Below, piece after piece: positions 1-5,582 of a stretch of 6,591 nt of DNA. The position numbers were made by a program, and so were the translations under genes. The stretch is from Chloracidobacterium sp. UBA7659 (GTDB lineage Bacteria; Acidobacteriota; Blastocatellia; Pyrinomonadales; Pyrinomonadaceae): positions 3,706 through 10,296 of the forward strand of contig DLHV01000017.1 of assembly GCA_002483395.1 (NCBI GenBank), in the 5' to 3' direction. The first letter of the stretch is position 1, and the number at the start of each line of letters is the position of its first letter. Below the pieces are notes generated by a model. It was not told the DNA's origin. It was given only the letters and a program-made list of their open reading frames with translations, and searched no databases.

Positions 1-101
1 GCTCCCCTCCTTACGAAGGAGGGATGGCCTTTTTGCTCCCCTCCTGGTTTGAGGAGCGGTGGCAGCGTTTCGCTGACGGGGTGGTCGGCGGTCGGGGTGG
101 T
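1..101. repeat. Hairpin-rich, probably dispersed intergenic repeat
   Basis: Three short hairpins stand in a row. The first is a perfect 8-bp stem (5-12 with 16-23, loop ACG), followed by five T at 30-34. The second has a 5-bp stem (41-45 with 52-56). The third has a 5-bp stem (63-67 with 71-75, loop TTT). The word GCTCCCCTCC occurs twice (1-10 and 35-44), and GGGGTGGT occurs twice (78-85 and 94-101). Composition and structure are unlike the coding DNA downstream. It resembles GC-rich dispersed repeats I associate with Acidobacteria genomes, but only one locus is visible, so dispersal is inference. The first stem plus T-run could also end transcription of a gene to the left. The right part overlaps the reading frame of the HEAT protein. 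Confidence 0.6.
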
Positions 102-954
102 TCTCTACTTAACACTTAGCGCGGCTTACTCGATTGCCCAAACGCCACAACCAGCCGATTGGCCCGAAACCGAGGCCCGCCTAACTCGCCAACTCTCCGG
201 CGACACCGAGCAAAAACGCTCGGCCCTTCTCGAAATTAGAAACCTTCAAACCGAACAAGCTTCCCGTCTTGCGATCCCTGCGTTAAAAGACAGAAACGAG
301 ATGGTCCGGGCAACGGGCGCTTCATCTGTCATTTTTCTCCCGCAATCTGAGGCGGCAAGCGTTCTGATTCCGTTGCTTGGCGACAAGCTTCCATTTGTCC
401 GAAGAGAAGCAGCCTTCGCCCTGGGTTTGATCGGCCATTGGTCGGCGACGGATCGGTTGATTGCGGTCATCCAGAATGATAAGGATGCCGAAGTGCGAAA
501 CGCAGCCGTGGTTGCAATCGGGAATGTCGGAGATCTCGACGGGATCAACGTCTTAGTAGGCGTCCTGAAGCGCGAACCAATCGAGAAAGATGAGATGTTT
601 CGGCGTTCGTCGGCGCGGTCTATTGGCCAGATAGTCCACCTTATCAAGAATGGAGACACCTACGTTGTGACGCCAGAGAATTTCCTCCCAGAGAAATATA
701 AAATGCTTGGCAACAAGAAGTTCTTAAGCCCGAGTAGGATCAAAACGGATTTGCGCCCAGCGATAGAGGTCTTAAACCATGTGTTGCAAAACGAAAAAGA
801 GGCTGAAGATACTCTCCGCGAAGCCGCGTTCGCGCTCGGTGAGATCGGTGATAAGTCGTCAATCGCCATTATTAGATCAAAGCTTAACAGCCCCGATCCC
901 TACCTCGCCGAGATCTGCAAAGAAGCGCTTCTCAAGGTCGAAAAATCGAAATAA
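49..954 (+). CDS. HEAT-repeat protein, probably exported; start uncertain
   Basis: HEAT repeats (PBS-lyase-like) are paired helices that stack into a solenoid used for protein binding; no enzyme activity is implied. From about residue 70 to 200 the protein shows successive units with the pattern 'D..VR..AA.ALG.IG' (RREAAFALGLIG at about 118-129, VRNAAVVAIGNVG at about 149-161). A last unit, LREAAFALGEIGD, lies at about 258-270. A linker with few repeats (about 200-240) separates the two blocks. Residues 15-30 are hydrophobic and end in SIA before QTPQP, like a Sec signal peptide with cleavage near residue 30, so the protein is likely periplasmic. The only start near that point in frame is TTG at 49, or GTG at 97, which would leave a very short signal with no basic residue. 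The frame stays open to the window edge, so the true start may lie upstream. No ribosome binding site is evident. The N-terminal 17 or so codons are repeat DNA. Specific partner unknown. The family call is solid, the start is not. Confidence 0.8.
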   Translation: MRSGGSVSLTGWSAVGVVLYLTLSAAYSIAQTPQPADWPETEARLTRQLSGDTEQKRSALLEIRNLQTEQASRLAIPALKDRNEMVRATGASSVIFLPQSEAASVLIPLLGDKLPFVRREAAFALGLIGHWSATDRLIAVIQNDKDAEVRNAAVVAIGNVGDLDGINVLVGVLKREPIEKDEMFRRSSARSIGQIVHLIKNGDTYVVTPENFLPEKYKMLGNKKFLSPSRIKTDLRPAIEVLNHVLQNEKEAEDTLREAAFALGEIGDKSSIAIIRSKLNSPDPYLAEICKEALLKVEKSK

Positions 955-991
955 ATTGCTCGCTTGCCGTGATCTAAAGCCGAAAGAATCT

Positions 992-1019
992 TTGTCTTTC
1001 CGCCCGAATTTGTTCTAAT
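992..1019 (+). promoter_or_regulatory. Candidate promoter for egtB, possibly leaderless
   Basis: TTGTCT (992-997) and TCTAAT (1014-1019) are 16 bases apart and match the sigma-70 consensus boxes at 4/6 and 5/6. The -10-like box ends only 7 bases before the egtB ATG, so a transcript starting there would have almost no leader. A small hairpin (982-987 with 995-1000) overlaps the -35-like box. The gap from the HEAT gene (955-1026) holds nothing else I can identify. This is pattern matching only. Confidence 0.25.
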
Positions 1020-1026
1020 AGGTTTT

Positions 1027-2283
1027 ATGCAGCCAGCCCATTCATTGACCGGCAAACCGGAAACCCTGGCCGAATTCTATTCGCGCGTCCGTGCTTATAC
1101 CGAAAAGCTTTGCGAACCGCTTGAGATCGAGGACTATATACCGCAGCCCGTCGTCGATGTTTCGCCGCCAAAATGGAACATCGCCCACACGACGTGGTTC
1201 TTCGAGGAAATGATCCTCAAACGATTTGTCCTTGATTACAAGGTCTTCGACGAGAATTTCGGCTTTCTTTTCAACAGCTATTACAACACGATCGGCGAGC
1301 GCACCGCCCGCGACCATCGCGGAGATCTCAGCAGACCGACCGTAAAACAGGTGTTCGCATATCGTAAATATGTCGATGAAAAGATGTTGGAGTTGATCGG
1401 CAGTACGGGCGGAAACGCGAGTGTGAACGAGCGTGCCGATCTCGCCGCCCGCGAAGGCACGCTCCTTAACAGTCGCGTTTCTGCCCGGGAAGTTCGCGAT
1501 CTCATAAACCTAGGCCTTAATCACGAACAGCAGCACCAGGAGCTTTTCCTCACCGACCTCAAATACACGCTCGGCGTAAATCCGCTTTTACCTGCATATC
1601 GCGAAAACTACGCGCCCGAAGAAACCGCTGAATCCGGTTCGGCCAGTTTTATCGAATTCAAAGAAGGCGTTTACGAGATCGGCCACGCAGGCGACGGATT
1701 CTGTTTTGACAACGAGCTTGCCCGGCACAAGGTTTATCTCCACGATTTTGAGGTCGCGTCGAAGCTGGTTACGGATTTCGAGTTTTTGGAATTCGTTAAT
1801 GACCACAGCTACCACGATCACCGGCTATGGCATTCCGAAGGCCTCGATTGGGTCAAGCAAAACAACGTCGATGCTCCGCTGCATTGGCATAAGATCGACG
1901 GTGAATGGCATCAATTCACGCTCGGTGGTTTGCGGAAACTAAATTTCGACGCGCCGGTCTGCCACGTTTCCTACTACGAAGCGTCGGCCTTTGCAGAGTG
2001 GAAGGGCATGCGTCTTCCGACCGAATTCGAATGGGAAACCGCAAATGAAAAATTAGGTTGGGGGCTGCGTTGGGAATGGACCAACTCGGCGTATTTACCG
2101 TATCCCGGTTTCAAAAAACCGGATGGTGCCGTCGGCGAATACAACGGCAAGTTCATGATCAACCAGATGGTCCTCCGCGGTGCATCGGTCGCCACGCCGC
2201 CCCGCCACAGCCGCGGCACATATAGAAATTTTTTTCATCCGCATCTGCGGTGGCAGTTTACGGGAATACGATTAGCGAGGTAA
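1027..2283 (+). CDS. egtB: Ergothioneine sulfoxide synthase EgtB (type II-like)
   Basis: This is a non-heme iron enzyme that uses O2 to form a C-S bond between hercynine and a cysteine thiol, giving the sulfoxide precursor of ergothioneine. The 418 aa fit the family. The N-terminal DinB-like helical domain (about 12-180) carries the three likely iron ligands: His54 in NIAHTTWFFE, and His166 and His170 in the HEQQHQE motif (H-x3-H-x-E). The C-terminal FGE/sulfatase-modifying-like domain (about 210-418) has GVYEIGH, RLPTEFEWE, WEWTNSAYLPYPGF, EYNGKFM and the terminal RNFFHPHLRWQFTGIRLAR. Tyr85-Tyr86 (NSYYNTIGER) match the tandem tyrosines (93/94) reported for the cysteine-using Chloracidobacterium thermophilum EgtB, as I recall; direct cysteine use is therefore inferred. 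ATG 1027 has a short AGG five bases upstream. egtD follows 97 bp downstream. No egtA or egtC is present, consistent with the cysteine route. Confidence 0.95.
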   Translation: MQPAHSLTGKPETLAEFYSRVRAYTEKLCEPLEIEDYIPQPVVDVSPPKWNIAHTTWFFEEMILKRFVLDYKVFDENFGFLFNSYYNTIGERTARDHRGDLSRPTVKQVFAYRKYVDEKMLELIGSTGGNASVNERADLAAREGTLLNSRVSAREVRDLINLGLNHEQQHQELFLTDLKYTLGVNPLLPAYRENYAPEETAESGSASFIEFKEGVYEIGHAGDGFCFDNELARHKVYLHDFEVASKLVTDFEFLEFVNDHSYHDHRLWHSEGLDWVKQNNVDAPLHWHKIDGEWHQFTLGGLRKLNFDAPVCHVSYYEASAFAEWKGMRLPTEFEWETANEKLGWGLRWEWTNSAYLPYPGFKKPDGAVGEYNGKFMINQMVLRGASVATPPRHSRGTYRNFFHPHLRWQFTGIRLAR

Positions 2284-2290
2284 ATGATTA

Positions 2291-2370
2291 TCCACAGATG
2301 AACACGGATGGACACAAATAGTTTGAAGAGCTGCTAGCTTTATCCGTGTTTATCTGTGTTCATCTGTGGA
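2291..2370. repeat. Imperfect inverted repeat between egtB and egtD
   Basis: The left arm (2291-2320) and right arm (2341-2370) are reverse complements at 25 of 30 positions, including an unbroken 15-base outer match starting TCCACAGATGAACAC. The spacer is 20 bases. Within each arm, related words (ACAGATGA, ACGGAT, ACACAGAT) recur, giving a quasi-tandem texture. The element fills most of the gap and ends 10 bases before the egtD ATG. Sequences of this 'ATCCGTGT..ATCTGTG' kind are, in my memory, dispersed in many bacterial genomes. The RNA could fold into a long hairpin and might attenuate or stabilise the egtB-egtD message; that part is inference. Confidence 0.85.
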
Positions 2371-2380
2371 CGAAATTCTT

Positions 2381-3364
2381 ATGCAAGCTTCATGCACAAC
2401 CGAACTGACAGCCTTTGCGGAAGACGTCCTTCGCGGGTTGTCCTCGACGCCAAAACGGCTCTCGTCAAAATATTTCTACGACGACGAAGGCACGCGGCTG
2501 TTTCAGGAGATAATGAAGCTGCCCGAATATTATCTGACGAGTGTCGAATACAAGCTGTTTACGGAACAGATCGACGAGATCGGCAGGGCATTTACGGAAG
2601 GCTCTGACAAGATCGACCTGATCGAGCTTGGTGCCGGCGACGGAACAAAGACGGCCGTTCTAATCGAACATTTCCTCGATCAAAAAATCGACTTCACCTA
2701 CTCTCCGATCGATATTTCCAAAGAAGCCTGCGATGCCCTGTCGGCCAAATTCCACGAGAAGTTTCCCGGACTGAAGATCAACCCGCACCACGGCGATTAC
2801 TTCAAAATCCTCGACTCATTAAAGAACGGCAACGGCCGCCGAAAGGTTATTCTATTTTTGGGTTCGAACATCGGCAATTTCAGCCGCGAACAGGCCGTCG
2901 ATTTCTTCCGTCAGCTTCGCGGCGTGATGAATGAAAACGACCACATCTTTATCGGCTTCGACATGCAGAAGGACCCTCGAGTTATTGTGAGTGCTTATGA
3001 CGATGCCGCTGGCGTGACCGCTGCTTTCAATCTGAATCTGCTCCGCCGCATCAACCGCGAACTTGGCGCCGATTTCGTCGTCGAAAATTTCTCGCACTAC
3101 GCCCAGTACCGCCCGGTCGAATGCGCCGCCCGCTCGTTTTTGATCAGCCGCGAAAAGCAGACCGTGCACATCGACGCATTGACCCGCGACTTCGAATTCG
3201 ACCAATGGGAACCGATCTTTATGGAGATCTCGCAAAAATACACATCAGCAATGATCGAAGAACTCGCCGCCGCAAGCGGATTCGAAATTGCGGTGACATT
3301 TTTGGACAAGGAAAATTTCTATTGCGATTCGCTCTGGCTGCCGAGTCAGAACCACCTGCGGTAG
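2381..3364 (+). CDS. egtD: L-histidine N(alpha)-methyltransferase EgtD
   Basis: It transfers three methyl groups from S-adenosylmethionine to the alpha-amino group of histidine, giving hercynine, the substrate of EgtB; it acts in the cytoplasm. From ATG 2381 the protein has 327 aa, close to mycobacterial EgtD (about 321). The N-terminus has KYFYDDEGTRLFQEI (30-44) and LPEYYLTSVEY. The SAM motif is IELGAGDGTKT (81-91). FLGSNIGNF carries Asn166, and SAYDDAAGVTAAFN carries Tyr206, both matching the histidine-binding Asn166 and Tyr206 of Mycolicibacterium smegmatis EgtD with identical numbering. Glu282 and Ser284 (MEISQKY) also line up, but residue 252 is Ser where that enzyme has Met. A GTG at 2366 is in frame but lies inside the upstream inverted repeat, so ATG is preferred. 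The last six residues (SQNHLR) and the stop come from another inverted repeat and probably contribute nothing to function. Expected to be co-expressed with egtB. Confidence 0.95.
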   Translation: MQASCTTELTAFAEDVLRGLSSTPKRLSSKYFYDDEGTRLFQEIMKLPEYYLTSVEYKLFTEQIDEIGRAFTEGSDKIDLIELGAGDGTKTAVLIEHFLDQKIDFTYSPIDISKEACDALSAKFHEKFPGLKINPHHGDYFKILDSLKNGNGRRKVILFLGSNIGNFSREQAVDFFRQLRGVMNENDHIFIGFDMQKDPRVIVSAYDDAAGVTAAFNLNLLRRINRELGADFVVENFSHYAQYRPVECAARSFLISREKQTVHIDALTRDFEFDQWEPIFMEISQKYTSAMIEELAAASGFEIAVTFLDKENFYCDSLWLPSQNHLR

Positions 3365-3445
3365 CGGGTGGCTGAATTTGGCGAATGTTCACGTTGATGA
3401 TTTGACAGTTGCGTTAAACCATCCGCTACCGCGGACGGTTCTGAC
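3345..3445. repeat. Inverted repeat spanning egtD stop and birA leader
   Basis: The arms at 3345-3371 and 3419-3445 are reverse complements at 23 of 27 positions, around a core GCGGTAGCGG, with a 47-base spacer that looks AT-richer and unremarkable. The left arm overlaps the last codons and stop of egtD. The right arm ends 3 bases before the birA ATG. The arms are close to a mobile-unit-like repeat rather than a classic terminator, since no T-run follows. It could still fold in RNA and separate the egt genes from birA. Confidence 0.8.
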
Positions 3446-3448
3446 AAT

Positions 3449-4189
3449 ATGCACATCACCCTTCTCACCTTCGACACGCTCGGTTCCACGAATACCGAAG
3501 CGGTGAAGCAAGCCCGCGTCGGCGCGGATGAAGGCCTCTGCATAGTCGCCCGTCAACAGACCGCCGGGCGCGGCCGTCATGGCCGAACGTGGGTGTCCGA
3601 AAAGAACGCGGGGCTCTATTTCAGCATCGTCCTTCGCCCAAAACTGGAAACACGCTTTCTGCCGCTTATCACCTTGATGGCCGGCGTCGCCGTTCACGAG
3701 ACGCTCAAGGAACTGAGCCTTGAACCAGATATCAAATGGGTCAACGACATTTTGATAAATGAAAAAAAGATCAGCGGTATTCTCGCCGAAACAGTCGAAA
3801 CACCGCAGGGCCTTGCCGTGATCGTCGGCATTGGAATAAATATCAGGTCGTCGAATTTTCCGAAGGAGATCGCCGACATCGCAACTTCGATCGAGCAAGA
3901 AGACGCGTCCGTACTACCCGCGGCAGTTCGCAATTTACTCACAAAGCATCTCGGCTATTTCTACACCATCCTCACCGCGGAGAACGGTTCCAAAGACATT
4001 CTCCGAGAATGGAGCCACCGCTCGACATACTTCTCTGGCAAAAGCGTTCGCGTTATGTTAGAAAATGAAACGGTCGCCGGCACGACTGACGGCCTCGAAG
4101 AAAATGGCGCACTCCGTGTGCGAAAAACCGATGGTAGTGTCACAATCATCGAGGCCGGTGATGTCGAACGCGTCCGGCCCGTCAGCTAA
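3449..4189 (+). CDS. birA: Biotin--[acetyl-CoA-carboxylase] ligase BirA (monofunctional)
   Basis: It activates biotin with ATP to biotinyl-5'-AMP and attaches it to the lysine of biotin carrier domains, chiefly acetyl-CoA carboxylase; cytoplasmic. The 246 aa begin directly with the catalytic domain: LGSTNTEA (11-18, substrate ST-N motif), QTAGRGRHGR (37-46, the adenylate-binding GRGRxGR loop), KWVND (96-100), KKISGILAE (106-114) and VGIGINI (126-132). The C-terminal SH3-like domain lies at about 195-246 (SGKSVRVM ... EAGDVERV). The N-terminal winged-helix DNA-binding domain of bifunctional BirA is absent, so it should not repress biotin genes. KWVND has Val in place of the usual Pro of KWPND. 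The ATG lies 3 bases after an inverted repeat arm and has no strong ribosome binding site. The stop shares one base with the next gene's ATG. Confidence 0.95.
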   Translation: MHITLLTFDTLGSTNTEAVKQARVGADEGLCIVARQQTAGRGRHGRTWVSEKNAGLYFSIVLRPKLETRFLPLITLMAGVAVHETLKELSLEPDIKWVNDILINEKKISGILAETVETPQGLAVIVGIGINIRSSNFPKEIADIATSIEQEDASVLPAAVRNLLTKHLGYFYTILTAENGSKDILREWSHRSTYFSGKSVRVMLENETVAGTTDGLEENGALRVRKTDGSVTIIEAGDVERVRPVS

Positions 4190-5016
4190 TGCGAAAACGC
4201 CTCTCAGAAATTCATCCGATTATTTACAAGACCCGCATCCAACAGAAACGTCTGTTCAGGCGGCTGGATGATCTGTCGAAAGGCAAAATGTTTGCAAACG
4301 AGAAATCGAAAGACGATCTTCCGTTTTCCTGCAAAAAGCACCAATCCCTTTTAAGACGAAGGCTCGGCAATTCGGACCCGCAGCTACAAGAAAATAAAGT
4401 AGAAAATTTAAAAATCGCCTGCCCTACGATCGACGGAACTCTGATAAAACCCGGCGAGACATTTTCATTTTGGCGGCAGGTTGGAGAAGCGACCGCAGAG
4501 AAAGGCTATTGTGAGGGCATGCAGCTTTCACGCGGTGAGGTCGTCCGCGGTGTCGGCGGCGGTCTGTGCCAGCTCGCGAATTTGCTTTATTGGATGGCCC
4601 TGCACACGCCGCTCGAAATTGCCGAACGCCATCACCACAGCTTCGACCCTTTCCCGGATGAAAACCGCGTTCTGCCATTCGGCAGCGGTGCGGGAGTTTT
4701 TTACAACTACATCGACCTGCGGTTCTTCAACCCGACAGATGCAACATTTCAAATCAAGCTCTGGCTCACGGGCCAGCATCTGAAAGGAGCGATACTATCC
4801 GATAGAGAAACTCAGCACAGCTACCATGTCTTTGAAAAACATCATCGTTTTCTGCAGGAAGGCGGCCGGAATTTCCGCCAGAATGAAATCTGGCGCGAGA
4901 TAATCGACCGCCGCACCGGCAACAAGGTCGCTGAAGAATTACTAGTCACAAATTTCTCCGAGGTCAAATACGACCTGGATGAAATACAAATCACGGCCCT
5001 TTCACGATGCGGGTAA
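4189..5016 (+). CDS. VanW family protein (B-type VanW-like)
   Basis: This is a 275-aa protein of the VanW family, named for an accessory gene of VanB-type glycopeptide resistance clusters; the biochemical role of the family is not established. The conserved block is about 70-200: PGETFSFW (88-95), GYCEGMQLSRGEVVRGVGGG, then the family signature GGGLCQLAN (123-131), AERHHHSFDPFPD (145-157) and LPFGSGAGVFYNYIDLRFFN. Cys127 and the histidines 148-150 look like possible active-site residues, which is inference. The N-terminus (1-60) is rich in Lys and Arg, with no signal peptide or membrane segment, so it is probably cytoplasmic. No vanH, vanA/B ligase, vanX or two-component regulator is nearby, so nothing here supports calling this a resistance gene. 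It overlaps birA in TAATG (4187-4191), which implies translational coupling. Confidence 0.9.
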   Translation: MRKRLSEIHPIIYKTRIQQKRLFRRLDDLSKGKMFANEKSKDDLPFSCKKHQSLLRRRLGNSDPQLQENKVENLKIACPTIDGTLIKPGETFSFWRQVGEATAEKGYCEGMQLSRGEVVRGVGGGLCQLANLLYWMALHTPLEIAERHHHSFDPFPDENRVLPFGSGAGVFYNYIDLRFFNPTDATFQIKLWLTGQHLKGAILSDRETQHSYHVFEKHHRFLQEGGRNFRQNEIWREIIDRRTGNKVAEELLVTNFSEVKYDLDEIQITALSRCG

Positions 5017-5024
5017 TCGTCTAT

Positions 5025-5102
5025 GTTCTTTCTTGTTCGTCTTGTTCCGTGGTTCGGTTTTTCTACCATGGAATAAGACGAATAAGATGAACAAGAAGGA
5101 AC
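5025..5102. repeat. Inverted repeat with 9-base tandem units
   Basis: The left arm (5025-5052) and right arm (5066-5102) are complementary except that the right arm has one extra 9-base unit. On the + strand the right arm reads as three tandem units, GAATAAGAC (5071), GAATAAGAT (5080) and GAACAAGAA (5089). The left arm holds two on the opposite strand. The loop (5053-5065) contains TTTTT. It begins 8 bases after the stop of the VanW-like gene and could act as a terminator or mRNA 3' stabiliser for birA and that gene, but there is no T-run after the stem. The remaining 65 bases to the next gene show nothing clear. Confidence 0.8.
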
Positions 5103-5167
5103 GGACAACCTGAATGCTTGAACATTGCCGCACAAGGGTGTAACTTCTAACTACGCTTTAGATTTTT

Positions 5168-5500
5168 ATGAGCAACGAGTTTGACCCAAAAACCGAGTTT
5201 GACTTTGACGACGACGATTTCAGCGACGAGCTTTCCGAGTTCGAGGATTTCGACGCCGAGCTTGACGATGTTCTCGTCCGAACCGCGGTTTTGCAGAAGA
5301 ACAACATGGTCGCCCTTCTCTGCATAAAGAGTGCGACTGCCGGTGCAGCCATCTGTCGCGTCGATCCGCGCGAAACTCATCCTGCGGTCCAGCTCTACGA
5401 CGATCCTACGGCCGCTCTTGAATGGTATACAAAAAGCCTGAGCACAAGCCGCCGCAACGGCTGGCAGGTTGTGTACGACGGGCTGCCTCTGCAGGGTTAG
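5168..5500 (+). CDS. Small protein with highly acidic N-terminus, unknown function
   Basis: I do not recognise this 110-aa protein. The first 34 residues hold 17 Asp/Glu, regularly mixed with Phe (FDFDDDDF, FEDFD), with one Lys; this part is probably disordered or binds basic partners or metal. Residues about 35-110 look like a small mixed alpha/beta domain with LVRTAVLQKNNMVALLCI, AICRVDPRE and a C-terminal WQVVYDGLPLQG; there is no membrane segment, signal or known catalytic motif. The ATG is well supported: an in-frame TAG (5159-5161) lies just upstream, and no earlier start is possible. No Shine-Dalgarno sequence is visible. It lies between inverted repeats, upstream of coaX and on the same strand. 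The codon pattern and the change from acidic tail to folded domain make it look genuine rather than chance. A regulatory or scaffold role is possible but unsupported. Confidence 0.75.
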   Translation: MSNEFDPKTEFDFDDDDFSDELSEFEDFDAELDDVLVRTAVLQKNNMVALLCIKSATAGAAICRVDPRETHPAVQLYDDPTAALEWYTKSLSTSRRNGWQVVYDGLPLQG

Positions 5501-5516
5501 GAGTTCAAGTAAAACT

Positions 5517-5578
5517 GAAAATGGAAAGTGGAAAATGCGGAGATGATCCTGATTTTCCATTTTCTATTTTCCATTTTC
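5517..5578. repeat. Inverted repeat directly before coaX start
   Basis: The arms 5517-5537 and 5558-5578 are reverse complements at 19 of 21 positions; both mismatches would be G-U pairs in RNA. The spacer is 20 bases. The arms are built from the word GGAAAATG and its complement CATTTTCC, which continues as a quasi-tandem CATTTTC/TATTTTC run on the right. The element ends 4 bases before the coaX ATG, so it occupies the place where a ribosome binding site would be. A folded RNA would be expected to influence coaX translation; that is inference. Confidence 0.8.
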
Positions 5579-5582
5579 CATT

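Noticed and set aside
779..1018. 79-codon open frame bridging the HEAT gene and the egtB leader
   Set aside because: It is a frame-shifted shadow of the HEAT gene with a low-complexity Ser/Arg/Lys translation and no sensible start.
2291..2370. CRISPR-like array
   Set aside because: The repeats are inverted, not direct with unique spacers, and there is only one pair per gap.
2366..2380. GTG start for egtD five codons upstream
   Set aside because: It lies within the right arm of the inverted repeat; ATG 2381 gives numbering that matches mycobacterial EgtD exactly at 166, 206, 282 and 284.
3389..3898. 169-codon open frame on - strand
   Set aside because: It is antisense to birA, whose motifs are unmistakable; long antisense frames are expected from the codon bias here.
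4189..5016. Glycopeptide resistance gene cluster
   Set aside because: Only a VanW-family member is present; no ligase, VanH, VanX or regulators surround it, and neighbours are cofactor genes.
5118..5146. Promoter before the small acidic gene (TTGAAC, 17 bases, TAACTT)
   Set aside because: The -35-like box matches 4/6 and the -10-like box only 3/6, too weak to list.
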